Below, one piece after another: positions 51,105 through 59,496 of a DNA stretch of 64,000 nucleotides. The notes under the pieces are model-generated. The model made no database searches and was not told the origin of the DNA. It saw nothing but the letters and a program-made list of their open reading frames with translations. Both the position numbers and the translations under genes were made by a program. This DNA comes from an uncultured Desulfovibrio sp. (lineage in GTDB: Bacteria > Desulfobacterota > Desulfovibrionia > Desulfovibrionales > Desulfovibrionaceae). Location of the stretch: NCBI GenBank assembly GCA_900546145.1, contig URBN01000001.1, positions 132,468 to 196,467 on the forward strand, read 5' to 3'. Numbering within the stretch: position 1 is the first letter of the stretch; each line of letters opens with the position of its first letter.

Positions 51105-51536
51105 ATGAAAATCATGGATTCTGTTGAGTTCGATAAGATCAATGTCTTCGGAAAGGGCACGGAGAACACCGCATACGCGAAATACTTCACCGGTATGTCG
51201 TATCTGAACCCGCTGACGCCGAAAAGCGGCATGGGCTTTGCCAATGTGACCTTTGAGCCCGGCTGCCGCAATAACTGGCACATTCATCATGCCAGCAGAG
51301 GAGGCGGCCAGATTCTTATCTGCACCGCTGGCGAGGGCTGGTATCAGGAAGAGGGCAGGCCAGCAGTGAGTCTTGTCCCCGGCACTGTTATTGAGATTCC
51401 CGCCAACGTGAAGCACTGGCATGGCGCCAAGGCCGACAGCTGGTTCAGTCATATTGCTGTAGGAGTGCCGGGCGAGGATATAAGCAATGAGTGGCTCGAA
51501 CCTGTTACCGACGAAGAATATGCGAAGCTGAACTAA
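51105..51536 (+). CDS. Cupin-domain protein
   Basis: 143 residues, single cupin barrel: FEPGCRNNWHIHHASRGGGQIL carries the first metal motif (H-x-H), GEGWYQEEGRPA and VIEIPANVKHWHGA the second. A small-molecule-binding or oxidoreductase-like cupin, related to carboxymuconolactone-decarboxylase-associated cupins; specific substrate unknown. Good GGAG site. A monocistronic gene between terminators. Confidence 0.9.
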   Translation: MKIMDSVEFDKINVFGKGTENTAYAKYFTGMSYLNPLTPKSGMGFANVTFEPGCRNNWHIHHASRGGGQILICTAGEGWYQEEGRPAVSLVPGTVIEIPANVKHWHGAKADSWFSHIAVGVPGEDISNEWLEPVTDEEYAKLN

Positions 51537-51556
51537 TTTTTCTGCCTGAAACGAAA

Positions 51557-51594
51557 AAAAGCCGCGCTCCCTTTAAAAGGGAACGCGGCTTTTA
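51557..51594. terminator. Bidirectional terminator, cupin gene and RRM gene
   Basis: AAAAGCCGCG...CGCGGCTTTT stem with inner CCCTTT/AAAGGG pairing between convergent genes. Confidence 0.92.
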
Positions 51595-51612
51595 TTATCG
51601 GAAAATTATGAA

Positions 51613-51879
51613 CTAGTAGCGGTTCGGACGCGGAGCGCGGGGTTTGGCTTCGTTAACACGGAGCGTACGGCCGCCGAAATCGTGATTGTCGAGCGCTTCG
51701 ATGGCAGCGGCTGCGTCGGCATCTTCCATTTCGACAAAACCGAAGCCACGGGCACGGCCGGTTTCCCTGTCGCTAATAAGTTTGACAGAAAGAACCTTGC
51801 CGTATTCGGCAAAGAGGGCCTGAACCTGCTCCTCGGTAGCTGACCATGGAAGGTTCCCAACATAAATGGACTTGGACAT
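51613..51879 (-). CDS. RRM-domain RNA-binding protein
   Basis: 88 residues, a single RNA recognition motif of the type seen in cyanobacterial and delta-proteobacterial glycine-rich RNA-binding proteins: RNP2 IYVGNL and RNP1 RGFGFVEM. A short Arg/Pro tail follows. These proteins are often cold-induced RNA chaperones. The ATG at 51879 gives the typical MSKSIYVGNLPW start; an ATG three codons earlier is possible. A long leader lies upstream. Confidence 0.93.
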   Translation of the reverse strand: MSKSIYVGNLPWSATEEQVQALFAEYGKVLSVKLISDRETGRARGFGFVEMEDADAAAAIEALDNHDFGGRTLRVNEAKPRAPRPNRY

Positions 51880-51951
51880 GAAGAACAAACCTCATAAAAA
51901 TGACTGAGATAAGCCATCTCGGGAACACCGTATCCCCGCGACGCGATCACC

Positions 51952-51980
51952 TTTAAATCATACCCCCCGTTTTTTGTCAA
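51952..51980 (-). promoter_or_regulatory. Proximal promoter of the RRM gene
   Basis: On the minus strand TTGACA, 17-base spacer, TTTAAA; leader of about 65 bases. Confidence 0.6.
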
Positions 51981-52068
51981 TCAAAACAAGGGAAAGGGCT
52001 GTTTTTACAATTCTTTTAGTCGGAAATGCCTGATTGTACCAGCAGACTGAAAAATCTGAAATCGTTGT

Positions 52069-52097
52069 ATTATAAGCGATAAAATGCTGGAAAACAA
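52069..52097 (-). promoter_or_regulatory. Distal candidate promoter of the RRM gene
   Basis: On the minus strand TTGTTT, 17-base spacer, TATAAT; it would give a leader of about 185 bases. Between here and 52400 I see no gene. Confidence 0.5.
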
Positions 52098-52404
52098 TTA
52101 TTTTCGGAAGAACACGGTTGTCTTGCTGCTGCATACGTCCTGCTTTCTGCTGCGGAATATGTCGGAGCAGCCGTGAGACGGATGATGCAGACAACGCTGT
52201 CCTGTCCGGATGTGGATGTGTACGTCTGCGGCTGTCATGTATTTCCCAAAAAGGAAACAGAGGCTCTTCCTTTGTAGCGGATAGTTCCTGAGGACGGACG
52301 CGGAACCTGGCTGAGGGGGAAACGGTGCGTGCGTTTTCCCCGGATGACGGGAGTTCCGCCCGCGTTATGGAATTCCCGCTCCCCCCGGTTCGCAGAATTG
52401 GACA

Positions 52405-52433
52405 TTGACAGAGTCGCGGACCGAGTGTATATC
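52405..52433 (+). promoter_or_regulatory. Sigma-70 promoter of rpsF-rpsR-rplI-dnaB
   Basis: TTGACA, 17-base spacer, TATATC; leader of about 50 bases. Confidence 0.8.
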
Positions 52434-52445
52434 TCCGTTTCCCTT

Positions 52446-52468
52446 GCTCGCACCAGGCTGGTGCGGGC
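52446..52468 (+). promoter_or_regulatory. Hairpin in the rpsF leader
   Basis: GCTCGCACCA / TGGTGCGGGC, ten pairs (one G-U) with a GGC triloop, 24 bases before the rpsF ATG. It is in the position of the known S6:S18-binding leader element, but I cannot match that motif exactly. Confidence 0.45.
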
Positions 52469-52491
52469 TGATAACCCAAAAGGAGACAACC

Positions 52492-52803
52492 ATGCGGAAG
52501 TTTGAAACTCTGCTCCTCCTGTCACCTGAGCTTTCCGCCGATGCCCGTGACGGCATTCTGAATGACCTCAAGGCCATCGTGGAACGCGAAAAAGGTACCA
52601 TGGAGGATATCGATCAGTGGGGCATGCGTGACCTCGCTTATCCCGTCCACAAGGTAATGCGCGGCTTTTATGTCCGCCTCGTGTATGCCGGCCCCTCCGA
52701 ACTCGTGGCCGAACTCGAACGTAACATCCGTATCAAGGATGGTATTTTCAAATACATGACTGTCAGGCTCGCGGAAGACGCGGAAGCCGGGGAGGTTGCC
52801 TAA
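52492..52803 (+). CDS. rpsF: 30S ribosomal protein S6
   Basis: 103 residues: RKFETLLLLSPELS, DQWGMRDLAYPVHKVMRGFYVRLVYAG and FKYMTVRL are family features. Binds S18 in the small-subunit platform. AAAGGAG precedes ATG. First gene of a conserved rpsF-rpsR-rplI-dnaB cluster. Confidence 0.97.
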   Translation: MRKFETLLLLSPELSADARDGILNDLKAIVEREKGTMEDIDQWGMRDLAYPVHKVMRGFYVRLVYAGPSELVAELERNIRIKDGIFKYMTVRLAEDAEAGEVA

Positions 52804-53066
52804 TGGCCTTCAGGAAAAGGTTTGCTCCGCGCCGTAAGTTCTGCCGTTTCTGCGCTGATAAGGATCTCCCCCTTGATTACAAGCGTCCGGACATCCTCCG
52901 CGATTTCGTGACCGAACGCGGCAAGATCATTGCCCGCCGCATCACCGGCACCTGCGCTCATCATCAGCGTCTCCTGACTCGTGAAATCAAGCGCGCCCGT
53001 CAGATGGCTCTGCTCATCTACACCGCCACGCATGATTCCAACGTCAAGAAAAAGAGCATGATCTAA
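52803..53066 (+). CDS. rpsR: 30S ribosomal protein S18
   Basis: 87 residues: FCRFCADKDLPLDYKRPDILRDFVTERGKI and RRITGTCAHHQRLLTREIKRARQMALL. The cysteines in CRFC keep the zinc-binding form. The start overlaps the rpsF stop by one base (TAATG), with GGGGAGG upstream. Confidence 0.97.
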   Translation: MAFRKRFAPRRKFCRFCADKDLPLDYKRPDILRDFVTERGKIIARRITGTCAHHQRLLTREIKRARQMALLIYTATHDSNVKKKSMI

Positions 53067-53077
53067 GGAGGCGCATG

Positions 53078-53623
53078 ATGAAACTGATACTTCGCGCCGA
53101 TGTGGAAAATCTTGGCTCGCTTGGCGACGTCGTCGACGTTAAGCCCGGGTACGGCCGCAATTATCTTCTGCCTCAGGGCCTGGCCATGATCGCCACCGAG
53201 GCCAACCTCAAGACCTTCGAGCTCGAACGCAAGAAGCTGCAGGCCATCATGGACGCCAAGCGCGCCGAGGCCCGTTCTCTTGCCGAGAAGATCGAAGCTC
53301 TGGAAGTCGTCATCCCCATGCATGTGGGCGAGAACAAGAAGCTGTACGGCTCTGTTACCTCCACCATCATTGGCGATGCCCTTGCCGCTCTTGGTGTTGA
53401 TATTGACCGCCGCCGCATCCTCATGGATGCGCCTATCCGTACTCTTGGTGAGCATCCTGTGCGCATCCGCCTCCATGCCAGCATTATCGCCAACCTCCCC
53501 GTCAAGGTCGTTTCCGACCATCAGACTGTTGAGGAAAGCGAAGCTGAGCTGGAAGCCCAGGCTGCTGCCCAGACTGTCACTGCCGAAGAAGAGGCTCAGC
53601 CCGAAGCTCCGGCCGCTGAATAA
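53078..53623 (+). CDS. rplI: 50S ribosomal protein L9
   Basis: 181 residues, two-domain L9: N-terminal KLILRADVENLGSLGDVVDVKPGYGRNYLLP and C-terminal domain from about 75 to 148, then an Ala/Glu-rich tail of about 30 residues. Two adjacent ATGs; the second has better spacing (six bases) from AAGGAGG and the normal L9 start. Confidence 0.96.
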   Translation: MKLILRADVENLGSLGDVVDVKPGYGRNYLLPQGLAMIATEANLKTFELERKKLQAIMDAKRAEARSLAEKIEALEVVIPMHVGENKKLYGSVTSTIIGDALAALGVDIDRRRILMDAPIRTLGEHPVRIRLHASIIANLPVKVVSDHQTVEESEAELEAQAAAQTVTAEEEAQPEAPAAE

Positions 53624-53634
53624 AAGTCAGGCTC

Positions 53635-55104
53635 ATGCCTAACGAACAACATTCTGATGGCGCCCCTGGAGCTAGCTCCAGGGGCGCCATTGCGTCTTCA
53701 GACAACGTCCGCAAGCGGGCAACCGCAGACCTTGTGGGGAGGATGCCCCCGTACAACGAGGAAGCTGAGCAGGCCGTGCTGGCCTGCATGATGAACTTCG
53801 AGGACAAGGTCGACGACGTTGTCACCAAGGTGCAGCCTCAGGATTTTCATCTTCCGCGTCATGCCGTTATTTTCGAGGCCTGCCGCAGACTATATCAGGA
53901 AAAAGCTCCCATCCAGCCTGCGTCCGTGGCTGAAGAGCTGCGCGGAGCCGGAAAGCTGGAGGAAGCCGGAGGCATTGAATACATCGCCGAACTTGCCGGT
54001 ATGACCGTGCTTGGCGCCAGCGGTGATTTTTATGCGGACATGGTCCGCAACAAGTCCATGCAGCGCCAGCTCATCAATACCTGCGCCGGTATCATGACGG
54101 ACAGCTATGATACGCCGTACACCGATGTGGAGCAGCTGCTCGACAAGGCGGAAAACTCCATCTTCAGCATTGCTGAAAATTCCGTGCGGGGAGAAGATCT
54201 GGTTTCCGTCAGGGATATGCTGGATTCCTACTTCGGGCATCTGGAAGAGATCTCCAAGCTGAACGATGTGGTCACCGGCGTCACCACCGGCTTCCCTGAA
54301 CTGGATAAACGCACGGCAGGACTGCAGCCTTCAGATCTCATCATTGTCGCCGCCCGTCCGAGTATGGGTAAAACGGCTTTTTCCCTGAACCTCGCGCTCA
54401 ACGCGGCCGCAGCAGGCAAGAAGGTTGCTTTCTTTTCTCTTGAAATGAGCGCCGAACAGCTGGAATCACGTCTGATTTCCATCTGTTCCAAGGTGAGCCT
54501 CAGCAAGCTCCGTCAGCCCCGCTATCTTTCTGATGACGACTGGCGCAGCCTGTATAATGCCGCGCAGAAGCTTAACTGTGATCTTTTCATTGACGATACG
54601 CCGGCTCTGCGGACTCTCGATCTCCGAGCCAAGGCCAGGCGCATGAAGTCCCGCGTGGGACTCGACCTCATTGTCGTCGACTACCTTCAGCTCATGCGGC
54701 CCTCCCATCCCATGGCTTCGCGCGAACTGGAAATCTCCGAAATTTCCCGTACGCTCAAGGCTCTGGCCAAAGAGCTGAACATCCCCGTGGTCGCGTTAAG
54801 CCAGCTGAACCGTAAGCTTGAGGAACGTCCGGACAAGCGGCCCATCCTGTCTGACCTGCGTGAATCCGGAGCCATCGAACAGGACGCCGACGTCATCATG
54901 TTCATTTTCCGTAAGGATGTTTACGAGAAAAAGAAGGAAAACGGCGAGCGTCTTCTCGACAGCCCTGCCGAGATTATCATAGGCAAGCAGCGCAACGGCC
55001 CAGTAGGAACCGTGAACCTGCTGTACAAGTGTGCCTATACGTCCTTCGAAAGCCTTGCCCCTGACTGGATGCCCGAACCTTCGGAAAATTCACAGGAGCA
55101 GTAA
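53635..55104 (+). CDS. dnaB: Replicative DNA helicase
   Basis: Hexameric fork helicase. 489 residues. The conserved N-terminal domain starts near residue 37 (MPPYNEEAEQAVLACMM); the RecA-like motor has Walker A ARPSMGKTAFSLNLAL, LDLIVVDYLQLM and SQLNRKLEERPDKRP...SDLRESGAIEQDAD. The first ~36 residues are low complexity and are encoded across a perfect 34-bp palindrome. The ribosome-binding site at 53635 is weak; an ATG at 53743 with GGGGAGG almost touching it is an alternative. Confidence 0.95.
   Translation: MPNEQHSDGAPGASSRGAIASSDNVRKRATADLVGRMPPYNEEAEQAVLACMMNFEDKVDDVVTKVQPQDFHLPRHAVIFEACRRLYQEKAPIQPASVAEELRGAGKLEEAGGIEYIAELAGMTVLGASGDFYADMVRNKSMQRQLINTCAGIMTDSYDTPYTDVEQLLDKAENSIFSIAENSVRGEDLVSVRDMLDSYFGHLEEISKLNDVVTGVTTGFPELDKRTAGLQPSDLIIVAARPSMGKTAFSLNLALNAAAAGKKVAFFSLEMSAEQLESRLISICSKVSLSKLRQPRYLSDDDWRSLYNAAQKLNCDLFIDDTPALRTLDLRAKARRMKSRVGLDLIVVDYLQLMRPSHPMASRELEISEISRTLKALAKELNIPVVALSQLNRKLEERPDKRPILSDLRESGAIEQDADVIMFIFRKDVYEKKKENGERLLDSPAEIIIGKQRNGPVGTVNLLYKCAYTSFESLAPDWMPEPSENSQEQ
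53657..53690. repeat. Perfect 34-bp palindrome within the dnaB 5' end
   Basis: ATGGCGCCCCTGGAGCT followed directly by its own reverse complement, with no central spacer. It starts 23 bases into the annotated dnaB frame. In mRNA it would form a very stable hairpin; on DNA a possible binding site. Confidence 0.9.
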
Positions 55105-55118
55105 GGGTTTTGAACCGT

Positions 55119-55162
55119 CAGCAACAGAAAAGCCCCGGTTAGCCGGGGCTTTTCTGTTGCTG
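55119..55162. terminator. Bidirectional terminator between dnaB and alr
   Basis: A perfect 20-base stem reading CAGCAACAGAAAAGCCCCGG with a four-base loop TTAG, containing internal A and T runs usable from either side. Confidence 0.93.
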
Positions 55163-55184
55163 TCTCTGATCCGGCAGCGGCGTT

Positions 55185-56318
55185 TTACTTGTATTCATAG
55201 ACACGGGGATTGAGCGAGCCCACAAGGCAGAGGACCTCGTAGGAAATGGTGCCCAGCATGTCGGCCCAGTCCTGAGGTGTGACGGCCTTTTCGCCGGGGA
55301 CAGGTGTTCCGCCCAGAAGCCAGGCATCGTCTCCGGCTTTGACGTCCGGGATCTCCGTCACGTCCAGCATGAGCATGCTCATGCAGACGCGGCCCACCTG
55401 GCGAACTCTTCTGCCGTGGACGAGGGCTTCAAGCCTGTTCGAGAGAAGGCGCGGCACGCCTGTGGCGTAACCTCCGCCGGCGACAGCGAGCTTCATGTTG
55501 CGGGGGGCTGTGAAAGTGCGTCCGTAAGACACAGTCTCCCCCTTCCTGAGTTCCGTGATCTGAAGAATCTTTGTCGAGAGGCTCATCACCCATTCGAAAT
55601 CGCTTCCGAGGTCAGCCTTTGAGGTGCCATAAAATGGGTTGCCCCCGTAAAGGGTGATGCCAGGGCGCCTCACCTCGAACGGTGCGTCCCTGAAGACAAT
55701 GGTGCCGGCTGAATTCTGGAGGCTGCGCTGTATCTCCGGAAAAGCCTCTTTCAGGGCGGAGGACATGCGGGTGAAGGTGTCGTACTGCATTTTCGTGTAG
55801 TCCGCCTCTTCCGGCACATCGGAAACGGCGAAGTGCGAGACAACATAGGCAGGCCTGATTTCAGGAGCTGCCTTCAGCGCTTCAATCAGAGAGGGGATCT
55901 GCTCTTCCCGGAATCCCAGCCTGTGCATACCCGTTTCGATCTTAATGACCACATCGAAAGGCTTTTCCCTGGATCCGCAGGTTCTGGCCTTGGCGAGGTC
56001 GTCGAAGGTGCAGACGACAGGCGCGATGTGATCGGCGCTGGCTTTTTTCCACTCGTCCATGCTTGTGGGGGGCATGAGCGAAACGATGTCCTGCCTGTAT
56101 CCGTAATGGCGCAGGAAGGAACCTTCATCCACCACGCCGATGGCGAAGCGCCGCGCTCCGCAGTCGCTCAGGGCGTGGGCTGCCTGAAGCAGGCCGTGAC
56201 CGTACGCGTCGGCTTTAATGACAGGCATGAGAAGAGACGCGTCTCCGCAGCGCCTGAAATTCCGCTGCAGGGCTCCGAGATTGATATGGCACAGCCCCTG
56301 GGTAAATGAATTGACCAT
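55185..56318 (-). CDS. alr: Alanine racemase
   Basis: PLP enzyme making D-alanine for peptidoglycan. 377 residues. PLP lysine in MPVIKADAYGHG; the second catalytic residue (Tyr) is in ETVSYGRTF; GYATGVPR replaces the more usual GYADG. ATG 56318 gives the family-like start VNSFTQGLCHINLGALQRN, with AAAGGAG upstream. Divergent from tgt. Confidence 0.95.
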   Translation of the reverse strand: MVNSFTQGLCHINLGALQRNFRRCGDASLLMPVIKADAYGHGLLQAAHALSDCGARRFAIGVVDEGSFLRHYGYRQDIVSLMPPTSMDEWKKASADHIAPVVCTFDDLAKARTCGSREKPFDVVIKIETGMHRLGFREEQIPSLIEALKAAPEIRPAYVVSHFAVSDVPEEADYTKMQYDTFTRMSSALKEAFPEIQRSLQNSAGTIVFRDAPFEVRRPGITLYGGNPFYGTSKADLGSDFEWVMSLSTKILQITELRKGETVSYGRTFTAPRNMKLAVAGGGYATGVPRLLSNRLEALVHGRRVRQVGRVCMSMLMLDVTEIPDVKAGDDAWLLGGTPVPGEKAVTPQDWADMLGTISYEVLCLVGSLNPRVYEYK

Positions 56319-56553
56319 GGGTGAGTAACTCCTTTGCAGCACCGCCTCCGGCATGAACAGCCGTCAGGCCGGGCAGCTGATTCCGGGGGAGAAATTTTGT
56401 TCTTGAAATGATGGTTATGCCCTTGAGGGCACATGTTCAAGTCTCAGACAGCGTTATAACGGCGATCCGTGCGGGCTTGCCTTGGATTTGCCTTTGCGGG
56501 TAAGAGACGGAAGCGCATCCGCGCCTGCAACAGGACAAAGAGGTTTTTTACAG

Positions 56554-57687
56554 ATGTCACATGTTTTTGAACTCGTGGGTCAGGACGGCAGGGCCAGGGC
56601 CGGTATTCTTCATACGGCGCACGGCGATATTCCGACGCCTATTTTCATGCCGGTAGGAACAGTCGGCTCGGTCAAGGCCGTGGCTCCGGATGACCTGGCT
56701 GCCATCGGCGCCCCCATTATTCTTGGAAATACCTATCACCTCTACCTCCGTCCCGGGCATGAGCTCGTTCGCAGGCACGGCGGGCTTCACGGTTTCGCTT
56801 CCTGGCCGGGCGCCATACTCACGGACAGCGGCGGTTTCCAGGTCTTCAGCCTGAGCAGCCTGCGCAAGCTTAGTGAGGAAGGCGTCGAATTTCGTTCGCA
56901 TCTTAATGGCTCAAAGCATTTCTTTTCTCCGGAAAAGGTCATCGATATCGAGCGCGCTCTTAATTCCGACATTATGATGGTGCTTGACGAGTGTGTGCCC
57001 TATGGCGCGGACTACAGCTATACGGACAGCTCTGCGGCCAGGACAACGCGGTGGGCCAGGCGTTCCCTTGATTATTATCCTGCGGGCACGGCTCCGAATC
57101 TCATTTTCGGCATCACACAGGGTGGTTTTTTCAAGGATCTGCGCAAACGTTCCGTGGAGGAAATCTGCGCCATGGATTTCGATGGCTTCTCCATTGGCGG
57201 TCTTTCCGTCGGCGAGAGTAAACACGAAATGTATGATCTCCTGGACTATACGGCGGATCTTCTTCCGAAGGACAAGCCGCGCTATCTTATGGGGGTGGGG
57301 ACGCCGCTTGATATTGTGACCGGCATCCATGACGGCATCGACATGTTCGACTGTGTTCTGCCCACACGCAATGCCAGAAACGGAACCCTGTACACCTCAC
57401 AGGGGAAAATCAATATCAAACGTCAGGAATTTGCCGAGGATGACAGCCCCCTGGATCCTGCATGTGACTGCTACACTTGCAGAACTTTTTCCAGAGCCTA
57501 TCTGCGGCATCTTTACGTGAGCCAGGAACTTCTGAGCTTCCGGCTCAATTCCATACACAATCTCACCTATTTCCTGAATCTGGTACGCGGAGCCCGCAGA
57601 GCCATTCTGGAAGGCACTTATGACGAGTACCTGTCCCGAGTCGCGGCGCTGTACCCGGATGAAGTGGCGAGAGCTGCCGGGGAATAG
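56554..57687 (+). CDS. tgt: tRNA-guanine transglycosylase
   Basis: Exchanges G34 for preQ1 in tRNAs with GUN anticodons (queuosine pathway). 377 residues: TDSGGFQVFSL (catalytic Asp), nucleophile in MFDCVLPTRNARNG, zinc ligands in DPACDCYTCRTFSRAYLRHL, FGITQGG and GGLSVGE. ATG at 56554 chosen by family start; AGAGG about ten bases upstream. Confidence 0.96.
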   Translation: MSHVFELVGQDGRARAGILHTAHGDIPTPIFMPVGTVGSVKAVAPDDLAAIGAPIILGNTYHLYLRPGHELVRRHGGLHGFASWPGAILTDSGGFQVFSLSSLRKLSEEGVEFRSHLNGSKHFFSPEKVIDIERALNSDIMMVLDECVPYGADYSYTDSSAARTTRWARRSLDYYPAGTAPNLIFGITQGGFFKDLRKRSVEEICAMDFDGFSIGGLSVGESKHEMYDLLDYTADLLPKDKPRYLMGVGTPLDIVTGIHDGIDMFDCVLPTRNARNGTLYTSQGKINIKRQEFAEDDSPLDPACDCYTCRTFSRAYLRHLYVSQELLSFRLNSIHNLTYFLNLVRGARRAILEGTYDEYLSRVAALYPDEVARAAGE

Positions 57688-57827
57688 GAACGTTCCTTCT
57701 GCCTGAATTCTGCTGACGGCACAGTCCGGAAATGATACTCAGCAGGAAGGCCAAAAGGCAGTCGATACAATTTTTCTGCGACGGACCGCCGCTGTCGGCG
57801 TGTCCCGGATCCGAAGGAGTTTTTATC

Positions 57828-58781
57828 GTGAGCGATACTGATTACAGATGCGGCTGGGTTGCCCTTATGGGGCCGCCGAACGCCGGCAAATCCACTCTCC
57901 TCAATGCCCTCATGGGGCAGAAAGTAACGATTGTCACCCCGAAGCCGCAGACGACGCGCAACAAAATCGTCGGCATTCTGACCGAGCCCGGCATGCAGGC
58001 CATTTTCATGGATACTCCCGGGCTTTCTCAGGGACGCGGAAATCTCAGCAAGACCATGATGCAGGCTGTCTGGGAAAGTCTCCGTCAGGCCAATGTCATC
58101 ATGACGGTGCTCGATTCGCATACCTATATCCTGCATCCCGAGTATCTCGAAAAGGATCTCGCTCCCATCATCGATACGCTGGGCGAGGAAAAGCGTCCCA
58201 TGATTGTCGTTGTCAACAAAGTCGACCTTTTCGGGGACAAGAGCCGCATGCTGCCTCTCCTCGATGAACTGAACCATATCTGGCCGGAAGCGGAAATCTT
58301 CCCCATGTCCGCACTCCAGGAAGACGGCATTCAGGAACTCAAGAGCGTACTGGCCAAATACCTGCCCAAGGGGCCGGCCCAGTTCCCCGAGGATCAGCTT
58401 TCCACCCAGCCCGTGCGGTTCATGGTGTCGGAAATCATCAGGGAAAAACTCTTTCTGCATCTGAGGGAAGAAGTTCCCTATTACACGGCTGTGGATATTG
58501 AAAAATGGGACGAGGATGAGAAGAATGGCATGACCACCATCTACGCCACCATTTATGTGACCCGGCCCTCGCACAAAGCCATGATTATCGGCCGGGGCGG
58601 ATCAATGATCAAACAGATTGGTTCCGAAGCCCGCCAGGACATCCTGAAACTGGTTGACGGCAAAGTCCGTCTGGAGCTCTGGGTGAAAGTCCGCGATCAC
58701 TGGACCGAGGATACTGATTTCCTGCATGAGCTGGAAATGAACAGGCTGGGAGGCCTCATTGAAAATGGCGACGGAAAGTGA
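57828..58781 (+). CDS. era: GTPase Era
   Basis: Essential GTPase assisting 16S rRNA maturation and 30S assembly. 317 residues. G-motifs GPPNAGKST, DTPG, NKVD; the C-terminal KH domain has IIGRGGSMIKQIGSEARQDI. GTG at 57828 has GAAGGAG eight bases upstream and lies near the normal start. It overlaps yggS by 17 bases. Confidence 0.96.
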   Translation: MSDTDYRCGWVALMGPPNAGKSTLLNALMGQKVTIVTPKPQTTRNKIVGILTEPGMQAIFMDTPGLSQGRGNLSKTMMQAVWESLRQANVIMTVLDSHTYILHPEYLEKDLAPIIDTLGEEKRPMIVVVNKVDLFGDKSRMLPLLDELNHIWPEAEIFPMSALQEDGIQELKSVLAKYLPKGPAQFPEDQLSTQPVRFMVSEIIREKLFLHLREEVPYYTAVDIEKWDEDEKNGMTTIYATIYVTRPSHKAMIIGRGGSMIKQIGSEARQDILKLVDGKVRLELWVKVRDHWTEDTDFLHELEMNRLGGLIENGDGK

Positions 58782-59496
58782 TGACAGATTCCTGCGTCCC
58801 CGTTATCTGAGCGTGCTGGAGCGCCTTGAAACAGCGATTTGCCACAGCGGGCGCAAAAAGGAAGAGGTAACTCTTGTAGCTGTATCAAAACTCCATCCCG
58901 CCTCCATGGTAGCGGCTGTCTGTGATCTCGGACAGATCGACTTCGGCGAAAATTACGTCCAGGAAGCCATGGAAAAGCGCGCGGAGATAGAGGCCATGGA
59001 CAAACCCCGCACCATCCGCTGGCACATGATCGGTCACGTGCAGAGCCGCAAGGCCTCCATCGTGGCAGGGGCGTTCGATTTGATCCATTCCCTGGATTCC
59101 ATCCATCTCGCTACGGCCCTTGAAAAGCACTGCTCAGCGAAGAACGCGAAGCAGAAGGTCCTCATCGAGGTCAATGTGGGCGAGGAACCTCAGAAGACCG
59201 GTGTGGAGATGAAGGATTTGGACGAGCTGGCAGCCAATATCATTGAGAAATGTCCCCATCTCGAGCTCCAGGGCCTCATGTGCATACCTCCGGTTTATAA
59301 TGCCGGAGCCGCGGCCAGGCCGTACTTTGCCAGACTGCGCGGACTCAGGGATAAGCTGTCTGCGTCTACCGGGCTCGCACTGCCTCATCTTTCCATGGGG
59401 ATGTCGGGCGATTTTGAATGGGCCATTGAGGAGGGAGCCACGTTTGTCCGCGTGGGTACGGATATCTTCGGCCCCCGTCCGCCCAAGAAATCCTAA
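58765..59496 (+). CDS. yggS: YggS-family PLP homeostasis protein
   Basis: PLP-binding barrel protein that buffers cellular pyridoxal phosphate. 243 residues: VAVSKLHPASMV (PLP lysine), FGENYVQEAMEKR, WHMIGHVQSRKA, LSMGMSGDFEWAIEEGATFVRVG. ATG 58765 has GGGAGG about 11 bases upstream; an in-frame TTG two codons earlier is possible. Overlaps era, suggesting coupling. Its stop overlaps the DUF4125 gene end by four bases. Confidence 0.95.
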   Translation: MATESDDRFLRPRYLSVLERLETAICHSGRKKEEVTLVAVSKLHPASMVAAVCDLGQIDFGENYVQEAMEKRAEIEAMDKPRTIRWHMIGHVQSRKASIVAGAFDLIHSLDSIHLATALEKHCSAKNAKQKVLIEVNVGEEPQKTGVEMKDLDELAANIIEKCPHLELQGLMCIPPVYNAGAAARPYFARLRGLRDKLSASTGLALPHLSMGMSGDFEWAIEEGATFVRVGTDIFGPRPPKKS

